Positions 33,942 through 42,421 of a DNA stretch of 64,000 nucleotides are shown here, piece after piece. The position numbers and the translations under genes are program-made. Under the pieces are notes generated by a model that saw only the letters and a program-made list of their open reading frames with translations, was not told the DNA's origin and did not search any database. The stretch is from Lachnospiraceae bacterium. Its GTDB lineage: Bacteria; Bacillota; Clostridia; Lachnospirales; Lachnospiraceae. Numbering within the stretch: the stretch's first letter is position 1; each line of letters starts with the position of its first letter. The stretch covers positions 124,001-188,000 of the forward strand of contig JAFUAB010000034.1 in assembly GCA_017460885.1 (NCBI GenBank). Direction: 5' to 3'.

Positions 33942-35327
33942 ATGGCTGATGCTCCTACCAATATAATCAAATACAGAAAACCAAGCAGGATCAATGTCGG
34001 CATATTGGTATTTGTCTTTCTCCTGATCGAGATGATAGTTGCGGTTTCCAATTATCTTAACACCAAGCATATATCCCCATATGAAGTCCGGACCGGTTCC
34101 CTATATACCAACAGTCTGTATACGGGAGTAGCCCTTCGACGTGAAAAAACAGTTGCCGCCGAGGATTCGGGGTATGTGAATTACTATGTCCGTGAAGGAC
34201 AGCATGTAGCTGTCGGAGATCTTGTATATACCGTGGATGAAACAGGACGTCTTTCGGATGCTGCGGCAGAGCTGACCGAGGCAAACAGTATGACTGACTC
34301 GGATCTTGCCAGAATACGTACGGAGATCAGCGGATTCGCTTCCAATTTTAACGAAAACTATTTTTCGGAGGTCTACAGTTTCAAAAACAACTTAAACAGT
34401 AAAGCGATCGAACTTTCAAATCTGGATGTTCTCAACTCTATTTCCGATATTTCCAGCCTGAACTCTTCATTGGTACATTACAGATATTCACAGGATGCCG
34501 GAGTAGTGACTTATACATATGACGGATATGAGGAAAAGACCCTGGAGGATATAACAGCCGATGATTTCGATCAGTCTCTTTACAGCTATACCCAGATGAC
34601 TGCCAACAATCTGGTCAGCAACGGTGATATCATATACAGATTATGTACCGACGAGGACTGGATGATAGTTATCCAGACCGATCCGGAAACAGCAGAGCTT
34701 CTGATGGAAATGGAATATGTGGAGGTTAAGTTCACCCGTAATCAGTATACCTCATGGGCTTCCGTCAGTGAACACGTGGACGAAGAGGGAAACTATTATA
34801 TCGGGCTGTCCTTCACCAATTCGATGATCACCTTTTCGATGGACAGATTCATCAGCATTGAGCTGCTGCTCGATAACCATTCCGGGCTCAAGATTCCCAA
34901 CTCCGCGATCGCTGTTAAGGATTTCTATATCGTTCCGAGAGAGTATATAACCATAGGAGACTCCGGAAAGGAAGGCGTGCTGCGTGAATCCACCGATGAT
35001 GAGGGCAACCCGACCGTAGAATTTATCGAAACATCCATTTATTCGGAGACCGAGGACGAATACTACCTCGATAATCTGGAATTGCGTCAGGGAGATGTGC
35101 TGGATAAGGCTGATTCCACGGATACATATACTATCAGACTGACCGGGAGTCTGCAGGGTGTATATAACATCAATAAAGGGTATGCCGAATTCAGGGAGAT
35201 CGCCATTCAGTATTCAAACGAGGATTATTCGATCGTTAAGCCCAATACCACCTACGGTCTCAATGAATACGACTATATTGTACTTGATGCAGGAACCGTG
35301 ACGGACGGTGAGATGTTATATGAATAG
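33942..35327 (+). CDS. HlyD/MFP-like membrane-anchored protein
   Basis: 461 residues: short cytoplasmic N-terminus (MADAPTNIIKYRKPSRIN), one membrane helix (about 18-39), then a biotinyl-lipoyl-like hairpin start (VALRREKTVAAEDSGYVNYYVREGQHVAVGDLVYTVDE) as in HlyD adaptors, a helical region and beta domains. No transporter gene is adjacent; instead it heads the yggS-sepF division cluster, a placement common in Clostridia, so a role at the division site or envelope is plausible but unproven. ATG at 33942 is chosen because the basic N-terminus and helix begin there; upstream codons lie in the terminator region. No strong ribosome binding site is visible. Confidence 0.8.
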   Translation: MADAPTNIIKYRKPSRINVGILVFVFLLIEMIVAVSNYLNTKHISPYEVRTGSLYTNSLYTGVALRREKTVAAEDSGYVNYYVREGQHVAVGDLVYTVDETGRLSDAAAELTEANSMTDSDLARIRTEISGFASNFNENYFSEVYSFKNNLNSKAIELSNLDVLNSISDISSLNSSLVHYRYSQDAGVVTYTYDGYEEKTLEDITADDFDQSLYSYTQMTANNLVSNGDIIYRLCTDEDWMIVIQTDPETAELLMEMEYVEVKFTRNQYTSWASVSEHVDEEGNYYIGLSFTNSMITFSMDRFISIELLLDNHSGLKIPNSAIAVKDFYIVPREYITIGDSGKEGVLRESTDDEGNPTVEFIETSIYSETEDEYYLDNLELRQGDVLDKADSTDTYTIRLTGSLQGVYNINKGYAEFREIAIQYSNEDYSIVKPNTTYGLNEYDYIVLDAGTVTDGEMLYE

Positions 35328-35353
35328 GACCGCCCAGATGCGGGAATGAAGCT

Positions 35354-36037
35354 ATGAGCATAATATATAATTATACAAAAGTAAAAGAAAATATTGAAAA
35401 ATCGTGTATCAGAGCCAAACGCGATGTATCGGATGTGACCCTCATTGCGGTTTCCAAGACCAAACCCGTGTCGGACATACAGCAGGTCTATGATGCGGGA
35501 TGCCGTGATTTCGGTGAAAATAAAGTCCAGGAGATCATGGATAAATATCCCCGGCTGCCGGATGACATACGCTGGCATATGATAGGACATCTGCAGACCA
35601 ATAAGGTTAAATATATCATCGATAAGGTCTATATGATCCACAGCGTAGACAGCACCAGACTGGCGGATACTATATCCAAAGAAGCCGTCAAAAAGGGGGT
35701 TACGGTTAAAATACTGATCGAGGTCAATGTTGCCGCTGAGGAATCAAAATTCGGAACCGGACTGAAAGAAGCTGCGGAACTGTACGACTATGCGGCAGCC
35801 TTACCCGGTATTGAGGTCTGCGGGTTTATGACGATAGCACCATATACTGTGGATGCCGAGCAAAATCGTCAATATTTTGTGGATTTAAAACGATTATCTG
35901 TTGACATAATACAACAAAGCAATCATAATAGTATATGTATGGAATTATCCATGGGAATGACAGGAGATTATTGTGTTGCGATAGAGGAAGGTGCAACTTT
36001 TGTCAGAGTCGGTACCGGTATCTTCGGGGAACGATGA
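35354..36037 (+). CDS. YggS-family PLP homeostasis protein
   Basis: Fold-type III PLP-binding protein (YggS/YlmE/PLPBP) that maintains vitamin B6 and amino acid balance without known catalysis. 227 residues: VTLIAVSKTKPVSDIQQVYDAG (PLP Lys in SKTK), FGENKVQE, WHMIGHLQTNKVKYI, IHSVDS, IEVNVAAEESKFG, GFMTIAP, MELSMGMTGDYCVAIEEGATFVRVGTGIFG. All landmarks are standard. sepF follows after 25 bp. Confidence 0.97.
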   Translation: MSIIYNYTKVKENIEKSCIRAKRDVSDVTLIAVSKTKPVSDIQQVYDAGCRDFGENKVQEIMDKYPRLPDDIRWHMIGHLQTNKVKYIIDKVYMIHSVDSTRLADTISKEAVKKGVTVKILIEVNVAAEESKFGTGLKEAAELYDYAAALPGIEVCGFMTIAPYTVDAEQNRQYFVDLKRLSVDIIQQSNHNSICMELSMGMTGDYCVAIEEGATFVRVGTGIFGER

Positions 36038-36062
36038 TCTTCGGATTGGGAGGAATTTTAAA

Positions 36063-36554
36063 ATGAGTATGAAAGACAGGATGAAGAATATATTCCAGAT
36101 TGACGCTTCGGATGATTCGTTTTACGATGAAGATGAAGGGTATCTGGATGATCCCGAACCTGTATTCCATAAACAAAAGGATACCGATCCTTCGGATGGT
36201 GAATCGGCTCCGAAACGACAGATAAGAAACATAACCAGTGTAAAAAGTAACAGGAATAAAAATTCAGGTAACGGTATGGAAGTATGTGCAATCAAACCTA
36301 CAATGTTTGAGGATTCCAGAGAAATAACCGAAACTCTTTTGTCCAACAGGACTGTTGTGCTTAATCTTGAAGGTCTCAATGTCGATATCGCACAGAGGAT
36401 CATTGATTTCGCTTCAGGCTCCTGTTTCGCCATGGGGGGTAATCTGCAGAAGATTTCTAACTATATATTTATCATAACACCTCCCAGTGTTGATATTTCG
36501 GGAGATTTCCAGGATCTGATCTCAGGTACTCTTGATGTAGAGATACATCGATAA
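36063..36554 (+). CDS. sepF: Cell division protein SepF
   Basis: Cytoplasmic FtsZ anchor that assembles rings and tethers FtsZ to the membrane. 163 residues: N-terminal membrane-binding helix MSMKDRMKNIF, a long acidic/basic linker, then the SepF core (IKPTMFEDSREITETLLSNRTVVLNLEGLNVDIAQRIIDFASGSCFAMGGNLQKISNYIFIITP). ATG at 36063 follows GGGAGGA. The gene sits after yggS as in Bacillus, but the ylmG/ylmH/divIVA genes that commonly follow are missing; a terminator and aroB come next. Confidence 0.96.
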   Translation: MSMKDRMKNIFQIDASDDSFYDEDEGYLDDPEPVFHKQKDTDPSDGESAPKRQIRNITSVKSNRNKNSGNGMEVCAIKPTMFEDSREITETLLSNRTVVLNLEGLNVDIAQRIIDFASGSCFAMGGNLQKISNYIFIITPPSVDISGDFQDLISGTLDVEIHR

Positions 36555-36565
36555 AACAATTCAGA

Positions 36566-36589
36566 GCCTTCCCGAAAGGGAAGGCTTTT
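36566..36589 (+). terminator. Intrinsic terminator after sepF
   Basis: GCCTTCCC (36566-36573), GAAA loop, GGGAAGGC (36578-36585), TTTT. A tetraloop hairpin with a short U-tract. Confidence 0.85.
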
Positions 36590-36608
36590 GAAATTTACGG
36601 AGAAAATA

Positions 36609-37718
36609 ATGGTTAAATATGTTAAGGACGACCGTCTTACCGTAAAAAGAGACGGCGAAAGGATCTATGATATAGTTTATTCCGATTCCTTCGAAGGGAT
36701 CAAAACAGAGATCCTAACATTGGAAAAAAGCTACAAGCGGATCTGCATAGTGACGGACACAAATGTCGGTCCCCTCTATTCCGATCAGTTAAAGGCCGCA
36801 CTGACCGGTTACGAAGTCAGTGTATATGAGATCCCGGCCGGTGAGGAGCACAAAAATCTGGATGAGATACGAAAGATCTATACTTATCTGATCGAGAACC
36901 ATTTTGACCGCAGGGATCTGCTGATCGCTCTTGGCGGCGGAGTTACGGGAGATATGTGCGGTTATACCGCAGCCACATATCTGCGAGGCATTGACTTTAT
37001 ACAGGTTCCGACAACTCTGCTCGCACAATGCGATTCGTCTATCGGAGGGAAAACAGGTGTTGATCTGGACGGATATAAAAACATGGTCGGAGCCTTCTAT
37101 ATGCCGGTTCTTGTTTACATGAACCTCAAGGTACTTGATTCGCTCGATGACAGACAGTATTACTCCGGGTTTGCGGAGGTCATGAAACATGGTCTGATCA
37201 AGGATGATAAGTTCTATTCCTGGCTGATAGACAATATGTATGAGATATGTGACAGGGACTATGAAACACTTAAGATCATGATATATAACAACTGCCTTAT
37301 CAAGGGAAAGGTAGTCGAAGCAGACCCTACCGAAAAGGGAGAACGGGCCATCCTGAACTTCGGTCATACCATCGGACATTCCATAGAAAAGGCCTCCGGA
37401 TTCAGACGGCTGCATGGCGAATGCGTAGCGCTCGGATGTGTTGCTGCAGCCTATATTTCCTGGCATCATAAGCTCATATCCATGGAGGAGTATTATGAGA
37501 TCAGAGATATGTTTGTCCCTTTTAATCTGCCGATTTCCGTAGATGATGTAGATCCCGAAGATATCCTTAAGTATACCAGATCCGACAAGAAGATGGCGGG
37601 AGATAAGATACGTTTTATCCTGCTTTCACGCATCGGTAATGCACTTATAGACGAAACCGTGACCGATCAGGATATTCTCGATGCGGTTAATGCAATTCTC
37701 TGGAAGGATGAAGACTGA
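36609..37718 (+). CDS. aroB: 3-dehydroquinate synthase
   Basis: Second step of the shikimate pathway (DAHP to 3-dehydroquinate), NAD- and metal-dependent. 369 residues: EEHKNLDEIRKIYTYL, ALGGGVTGDMCGYTAATYLRGIDFIQVPTTLLAQCDSSIGGKTGVD, KNMVGAFYMP, GFAEVMKHGLI, metal ligands in RAILNFGHTIGHSIE and LHGECVALG, SDKK near the end. ATG at 36609 (CGGAG upstream) is preferred over an in-frame TTG at 36588 that lies in the terminator. lspA starts on the last base of the stop (TGATG). Other shikimate genes are not nearby. Confidence 0.96.
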   Translation: MVKYVKDDRLTVKRDGERIYDIVYSDSFEGIKTEILTLEKSYKRICIVTDTNVGPLYSDQLKAALTGYEVSVYEIPAGEEHKNLDEIRKIYTYLIENHFDRRDLLIALGGGVTGDMCGYTAATYLRGIDFIQVPTTLLAQCDSSIGGKTGVDLDGYKNMVGAFYMPVLVYMNLKVLDSLDDRQYYSGFAEVMKHGLIKDDKFYSWLIDNMYEICDRDYETLKIMIYNNCLIKGKVVEADPTEKGERAILNFGHTIGHSIEKASGFRRLHGECVALGCVAAAYISWHHKLISMEEYYEIRDMFVPFNLPISVDDVDPEDILKYTRSDKKMAGDKIRFILLSRIGNALIDETVTDQDILDAVNAILWKDED

Positions 37719-38308
37719 TGACAAAAAAAACAGTCCCGAATCTCATTATTGATATGGTATTTCTGATCGCTCTTGTTGTATTGGATCAGTTCTCCAAGGC
37801 ATGGGCAGTCGCAAGCCTTAAGGATAAACCTGCAATTCCCATCATTAACGGAGTTTTGGAATTGAATTATCTCGAAAACAAGGGCGCTGCATTCGGAATG
37901 CTGCAAAACCAGCGTATCTTTTTTATACTTGTCGCAATAGTGATCCTGACATGTATAGTATATATCCTGGTTAAGGCTCCGTGTACCAAAAGATATTTTA
38001 TCCTGCACGTATTACTCAGCCTTATTGCGGCAGGTGCGATCGGAAACATGATAGACAGGGTCAGCCTTAATTATGTGGTTGACTTTATTTACTTCAAGCT
38101 TATAGATTTTCCCGTATTTAACTGCGCTGATATATATGTTACAGTTTCAACTTTTGTACTGATCATTGTACTGCTGTTTGTTTACAAGGATAACGATCTC
38201 AGATTCCTGAGCTTCAGAACAAAAGGCTACAGAACCCTGGACGACAAGATCTCCACTGCGTCCGCCGAAGTATCGGACCATGGGGAAAAGGAGAATCCGG
38301 ATGCCTGA
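37718..38308 (+). CDS. lspA: Lipoprotein signal peptidase II
   Basis: Membrane aspartyl protease that removes lipoprotein signal peptides. 196 residues with four membrane helices, DQFSKAW near the first helix, NYLENKGAAFGM (usual NxGAAFG), and the catalytic aspartates in GNMIDRV and FNCADIYV. About 40 extra residues trail the last helix (KDNDLRFLSFRTKGYRTLDDK). Coupled to aroB (1-bp overlap) and to rluD (8-bp overlap). Confidence 0.96.
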   Translation: MTKKTVPNLIIDMVFLIALVVLDQFSKAWAVASLKDKPAIPIINGVLELNYLENKGAAFGMLQNQRIFFILVAIVILTCIVYILVKAPCTKRYFILHVLLSLIAAGAIGNMIDRVSLNYVVDFIYFKLIDFPVFNCADIYVTVSTFVLIIVLLFVYKDNDLRFLSFRTKGYRTLDDKISTASAEVSDHGEKENPDA

Positions 38309-39284
38309 TGACGATAACAGAGTATTAAATCCCGAATCTGAAACGGATGCATATGAATATATATTTTCCGATATAGTGGATGATGAGGATGACGGGAAAC
38401 GCCTCGATAAATGGATATCCGATAATCACCCCGGGTATTCACGTAACTATATCCAGTCCCTTATTTCCGGTCAAAAGGTTACCATAGATGATAAGATCAT
38501 CACCAAAAACTCGTATCGTATAGTTTCCGGAACTTCGGTCCGGATCCTCATACCGGAGAATGAGATCCCCGATATAACTCCCTGGGATCATCCACTGGAT
38601 ATAATATACGAGGATGATGATATCCTTATCGTAAATAAGCCCAAGGGAATGGTGGTACATCCGGCCCCCGGACATTTCAACGACACGCTGGTCAATGCTC
38701 TCGTATTTCACTGTAAGGATTCTCTGTCGGGAATCAACGGAGTATACCGTCCCGGTATCGTACACAGGATAGATAAGGATACCACAGGTTCCCTGGTGGT
38801 ATGTAAGAATAACCACGCACACAATTCTCTCGCACAGCAGCTCAAAGAGCACAGCATCAAAAGATCATACAGAGCCATTCTCTGCGGCGTTATCGACGAT
38901 GATGATATCACGGTTGATTCAAATATCGGGCGGGATGTTCGCGACAGAATGAGATTTGCCGTCACGGATGATGAACACGGTAAAGAAGCCGTCACTCATA
39001 TTCATGTGTTAAACCGGTTTAAAAACTTCACAGAGGTGGAATGCAGGCTTGAAACCGGCAGGACGCACCAGATCAGGGTACATTCCAACCATATCCATCA
39101 TCCCGTGCTTGGAGACCCGCTTTATGGAGGCAATCTGGGACTAAAGCCTCCCATGAGTCTGGAGGGGCAGTGCCTGCATGCGCAGATCCTCGGATTCGTC
39201 CATCCCACAACGGGAAAATATATGGAGTTTGAAGCTCCGCTTCCGGAGTATTATAATAAGCTAACAGGGATATTAAACACATAG
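38301..39284 (+). CDS. rluD: RluA/RluD-family 23S rRNA pseudouridine synthase
   Basis: Isomerises uridines in large-subunit rRNA. 327 residues: an S4 domain (about 35-95, KRLDKWISDNHPGYSRNYIQSLI), then the synthase core with NKPKGMVVHPAPGH, the catalytic Asp in IVHRIDKDTTGSLVV and GRTHQIRVHSNHIHHPVLGDPLYGG. The lspA-rluD pairing is typical of Firmicutes. ATG at 38301 is chosen because AAAGGAGA precedes it; it overlaps lspA by 8 bp. Which uridines are modified cannot be read from sequence. Confidence 0.95.
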   Translation: MPDDDNRVLNPESETDAYEYIFSDIVDDEDDGKRLDKWISDNHPGYSRNYIQSLISGQKVTIDDKIITKNSYRIVSGTSVRILIPENEIPDITPWDHPLDIIYEDDDILIVNKPKGMVVHPAPGHFNDTLVNALVFHCKDSLSGINGVYRPGIVHRIDKDTTGSLVVCKNNHAHNSLAQQLKEHSIKRSYRAILCGVIDDDDITVDSNIGRDVRDRMRFAVTDDEHGKEAVTHIHVLNRFKNFTEVECRLETGRTHQIRVHSNHIHHPVLGDPLYGGNLGLKPPMSLEGQCLHAQILGFVHPTTGKYMEFEAPLPEYYNKLTGILNT

Positions 39285-39294
39285 GGGGTAATAT

Positions 39295-39921
39295 ATGAAT
39301 ACTATAATAACAATAGGACGACAATTCGGTTCAGGCGGTCGTGAGATCGGCGAAAAGCTTGCAGAACATTTTGGGATCAAATACTATGATAAGGAACTCA
39401 TTAACCGGGTTGCCAAGGAATCGGGCTTCTGTAAGGAGATCATCGAAAATAACGACGAAAGACCTACAAGCTCGTTTCTCTACAACCTCGTTATGGACAC
39501 ATATTCCTTCGGATACAATTCGTCATCCTTTGTAGATATGCCGATAAGCCATAAGATCTTTCTGGCTCAGTTTGATACGATCAAAGCCATAGCCGATGAG
39601 GGACCATGCGTTATAGTCGGCAGATGCGCCGATTACGCCCTTGCCGAGCGTGACAATGTCGTTAACGTCTTTATCTGTGCCAACGAAGAATGCAAGATCA
39701 AAAGGATCCTTGAGAGACATAAGGATGTTACATCGGAGTCCAAGGCGCGTGAGATGATGAATAAAAAGGATAAACAGCGTCAGAGCTATTACAATTACTA
39801 TGCATCCTCCAAATGGGGAAATGCAAACACATACGACATGACGATCAACAGTTCGGTGCTTGGAATAGACGGTACGGTTAAACTGATAGCCCAGTTTGTA
39901 GAGGACTTCGAATCCAGATGA
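39295..39921 (+). CDS. Cytidylate kinase-like family protein
   Basis: P-loop kinase of the AAA/cytidylate kinase-like family, 208 residues: IITIGRQFGSGGREIGEKLAEHFGIKYYDKELI is the nucleotide-binding start (GRxxGSGGxxIG), then GPCVIVGRCADYAL, VFICANEECKIKRI and a lid with KDKQRQSYYNYY. Shorter and distinct from essential Cmk; the true substrate is unknown though such genes are frequent in Clostridia. TAGGGGGT precedes the ATG. Last gene of the aroB-lspA-rluD run before an accessory region. Confidence 0.9.
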   Translation: MNTIITIGRQFGSGGREIGEKLAEHFGIKYYDKELINRVAKESGFCKEIIENNDERPTSSFLYNLVMDTYSFGYNSSSFVDMPISHKIFLAQFDTIKAIADEGPCVIVGRCADYALAERDNVVNVFICANEECKIKRILERHKDVTSESKAREMMNKKDKQRQSYYNYYASSKWGNANTYDMTINSSVLGIDGTVKLIAQFVEDFESR

Positions 39922-40143
39922 CACTCAATCTACCGGCAGTCGCCCGATCGATATTATATATTATCCGTATTGGAGATGTCCGGACCGGATGTAGATGTAA
40001 GACTTACCATACCGTTGTCAAAAATTGATTCCAATTCAATGTATGGTATGGGTATAACGGATGATCCCGACTGGATCGTAAATATTTCCGCAGCTGACCT
40101 GTTCAATGTGAAGTCGGTAGCCATAGAATACTCTATCGACTAA
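39922..40143 (+). pseudogene. Orphan ORF remnant after the cytidylate kinase-like gene
   Basis: The frame stays open for 73 codons directly after the kinase stop codon and in the same frame, ending at TAA 40141-40143. From an internal ATG (39976) it would encode 55 residues beginning MSGPDVDVRLTIPLSKIDS and ending VAIEYSID, which reads like the last strands of a beta-rich domain. The ATG lies directly against GGAG with no spacing, so it is unlikely to be translated as an independent gene. Probably a 3' fragment left by deletion at this junction; no family recognised. Confidence 0.35.
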
Positions 40144-40187
40144 ACCGGTCAATGTTGACCAATCCGGTCGATTCATAAATAACATGC

Positions 40188-41249
40188 TTATTTATCCCTT
40201 TTGAAATCAACCGCACCTGCAGCCAGACGTTTATGCTCGTCATCAATAGCAGCATAGTAGTCTATGGTAGTATTAACGTTTTCATGTCCCAGAACGTCTG
40301 CTACAAGCCTGATATCACCTGTTTCACGGTATAGGGCAGTACCATAGGTACTTCTGAGCTTATGTGGCGTTATCTTTTTGTTAGGAACCACCATTTTTGC
40401 GTATTTCTTTACGAGTATCTCAATGGCATCCACACTTATTCTTTTGCGCTGAAGGGAGAGGAAGAGAGCTTTTTCTCCGTTCTTTTCGGGTATTATATTG
40501 GCTCTTTCACCGGCAATATAGGTCTGCAGAGCCTGATTTACCTCATCACCGAAGTAGATGATATCCTGTCCTCCTCCCTTTCTGACGATTGTTAAAGAAT
40601 TAACAATAAAGTCGACATCACCGACATCCAGACCCGCACATTCGGATACTCGAATTCCTGTATTCAGCATCAGTGTGAGGATCGCCAGATCTCTTTCGCG
40701 GGTTTTTGCGGCGTATTTAAGCTGCCTATCGGACATCTGCGAGTTGCCGTATTCAATGGCATTTAATATGGCGCGAACCTCATAATTGTCCATACGAACA
40801 ATGTTTTTATCCTTTTTTAGCACCGGTAATTTGACCAGTTGCATCGGATCCTTGGCAATATATTCATGTTCATACAGATATTTGAACATTCCGCGTAAGG
40901 GACTCATTTTTCTGGCGATCGCACGTTTGCCGTTTTCGTGAGCTTCACCTATGGAATTAAACTCCAGATACCTCTGAAATTCGACCATGTCTTCGGAAGC
41001 CAGATTGGCCAGATCGTCTGTATTGATTTTTGAGATCTCTTTAACGGAGAAATATGGGTTGCGTTCCCTCAAAAATCGAAAAAAAACAAGGAGGTCGTAA
41101 CAATATGCAATAAGTGTCCCGGGCTGTGCCGAAATCTGCTTTTCGTAGATATAGTCACGTGCAGGCTGCGGAAGCTCTGTGAGAAGCTCCTGAAGTTTAG
41201 CCTTCATATTATGGTTTTTGCTCTTATAATACTCGGAATCTTTACCCAT
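40188..41249 (-). CDS. Tyrosine site-specific recombinase (XerS-like)
   Basis: 353-residue tyrosine recombinase. N-terminal SAM-like core-binding domain (about 20-140), catalytic domain with Arg200 (NTGIRVSE), His296-x-x-Arg299 (PHKLR), His322 (LGHENVNTT) and nucleophile Tyr331. Length and N-terminal layout resemble single-protein Xer recombinases of the XerS type; it could instead be an integrase of a mobile element, since an accessory segment lies beside it. No excisionase or relaxase is nearby. Its promoter region holds a dyad and three tandem repeats, described separately. An in-frame ATG 42 bp downstream is an alternative start. Confidence 0.85.
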   Translation of the reverse strand: MGKDSEYYKSKNHNMKAKLQELLTELPQPARDYIYEKQISAQPGTLIAYCYDLLVFFRFLRERNPYFSVKEISKINTDDLANLASEDMVEFQRYLEFNSIGEAHENGKRAIARKMSPLRGMFKYLYEHEYIAKDPMQLVKLPVLKKDKNIVRMDNYEVRAILNAIEYGNSQMSDRQLKYAAKTRERDLAILTLMLNTGIRVSECAGLDVGDVDFIVNSLTIVRKGGGQDIIYFGDEVNQALQTYIAGERANIIPEKNGEKALFLSLQRKRISVDAIEILVKKYAKMVVPNKKITPHKLRSTYGTALYRETGDIRLVADVLGHENVNTTIDYYAAIDDEHKRLAAGAVDFKRDK

Positions 41250-41323
41250 ATCGCTTAAACACCGTCCTGTGCATATACAGCATATTGTAGACGCAAACCA
41301 CTCTTCCTACTATTTATAGCCTT

Positions 41324-41357
41324 ATCTATCGGATAAACTGATATTTAACCGATAGAT
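41324..41357. promoter_or_regulatory. Dyad operator just downstream of the recombinase promoter
   Basis: ATCTATCGG (41324-41332) and CCGATAGAT (41349-41357) are perfect inverted repeats 16 bp apart; with one mismatch the arms extend to 12 bp (ATCTATCGGNTAA). It covers the predicted transcription start and 5' UTR, a repressor-like position. Confidence 0.55.
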
Positions 41358-41369
41358 TCATATATCTGT

Positions 41370-41398
41370 ATACTACTCTTTTTAAGGCATTTTGTCAA
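41370..41398 (-). promoter_or_regulatory. Promoter of the recombinase gene
   Basis: Read leftward: TTGACA (41398-41393), 17-bp spacer, TAGTAT (41375-41370). The start would be near 41363, giving a 5' UTR of about 115 nt. Confidence 0.7.
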
Positions 41399-41411
41399 TG
41401 AATTCTGATAT

Positions 41412-41441
41412 AAATTGTCCCAAATTGTCCCAGATTGTCCC
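41412..41441. repeat. Three tandem 10-bp repeats upstream of the recombinase promoter
   Basis: AAATTGTCCC, AAATTGTCCC, AGATTGTCCC, followed by AGTCC. On the recombinase strand they read GGGACAATTT and lie 13 bp upstream of the -35 box, one per helical turn, which is how a cooperatively binding protein would be arrayed. Role unknown. Confidence 0.6.
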
Positions 41442-41485
41442 AGTCCGCATTTAGCTAAATCAAAGTAAAATTGCCATAATATCCA

Positions 41486-42421
41486 TCAATCAATTTTTTG
41501 ATAAAAATCCGATATGACTTTTTCGGCAGGCTTGCCGTATACGCCGTATCCCTTGTCCTTATTGGCTTCGTTCAATGAATGCAGCTTGATGCCCCAGTCC
41601 CAGATGAAGAATCCTGACACGAAATCCCGCCGTGAAACGGCCTCAAACATGGCCTCATACCATCTGGCCTGTTCTTCGGGAGCGGCGTCACCCCTGATGC
41701 TCCAGTCATTGGGAACCATCGATGAACCAACGGTAGACTTGCATCCGGCTTCGGCAAAGAAGAACGGCTTGCCAAACCTTTTGACCACGGCCTCTATCCT
41801 GTCAAGCTGTCCCTCCCAGTCATCTATTGGGTAATAACCGCTTGAGCATATGCAGTCCAGGCAGTCCCACCAAGTCACGTTGTCCTCCTGGTATTTATCG
41901 GTATTATATGTTACAGGCCCCTTATAAGCCTGTCTTATTTCCGATATCAGCTTTCTCCACTCCGCCTCGCGATGCTCTGACTGTACCATCTCGCATCCGG
42001 CTATGAACATATCAGCTTTCATTTCTTCTGCGATGCGGGCATAATGCAGCTGAAAATCCGTATAGGCCTCAAACCATACAGACCATTTCGGCTCACACGG
42101 CACATCCTTATCAAAAAAACAGATATGCGCACGCCAGGTTCCGTTCTTGCAGTTCACGGTAGGCTTAAGTGCCACCTTTAGGCCCTTGTCGTGGACGTAG
42201 CCGATCATGCGCTTCAGCTCGTCGTCTTTCATCGTGGCCGGTGAGACGTAGTCTATGGTCTGTGACTGCGGCGTGTCCTGCAGGCCGTTTGGAACCAGAA
42301 CCACGTAATTGGCCGAAGTCCTTTCGATCAGCTTGTCGAGGCTGTCGTATGCCTGTTTCTTTTTAAACGAGCCTGCGGGCGCGAAAGCTCCGAACGTTAC
42401 TCCTTTGACGTACTCCATCAT
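41486..42421 (-). CDS. Glycoside hydrolase, GH113-like (beta-mannanase family)
   Basis: 311-residue (beta/alpha)8-type protein without signal peptide, so cytoplasmic. Start MMEYVKGVTFGAFAPAGSF resembles the GH113 opening; candidate acid/base Glu144 in FIAGCEM and nucleophile Glu224 in FFAEAGCKS, about 80 residues apart as in clan GH-A. Other landmarks: KVALKPTVNCKNGTWRAHI and SGFFIWDWGIK. The likely substrate is a beta-mannoside or related short oligosaccharide. It lies downstream of the MATE gene and overlaps it by 59 bp; GGAAAGGAAAG precedes its ATG. Probably controlled by the divergent AraC regulator. Confidence 0.75.
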   Translation of the reverse strand: MMEYVKGVTFGAFAPAGSFKKKQAYDSLDKLIERTSANYVVLVPNGLQDTPQSQTIDYVSPATMKDDELKRMIGYVHDKGLKVALKPTVNCKNGTWRAHICFFDKDVPCEPKWSVWFEAYTDFQLHYARIAEEMKADMFIAGCEMVQSEHREAEWRKLISEIRQAYKGPVTYNTDKYQEDNVTWWDCLDCICSSGYYPIDDWEGQLDRIEAVVKRFGKPFFFAEAGCKSTVGSSMVPNDWSIRGDAAPEEQARWYEAMFEAVSRRDFVSGFFIWDWGIKLHSLNEANKDKGYGVYGKPAEKVISDFYQKID

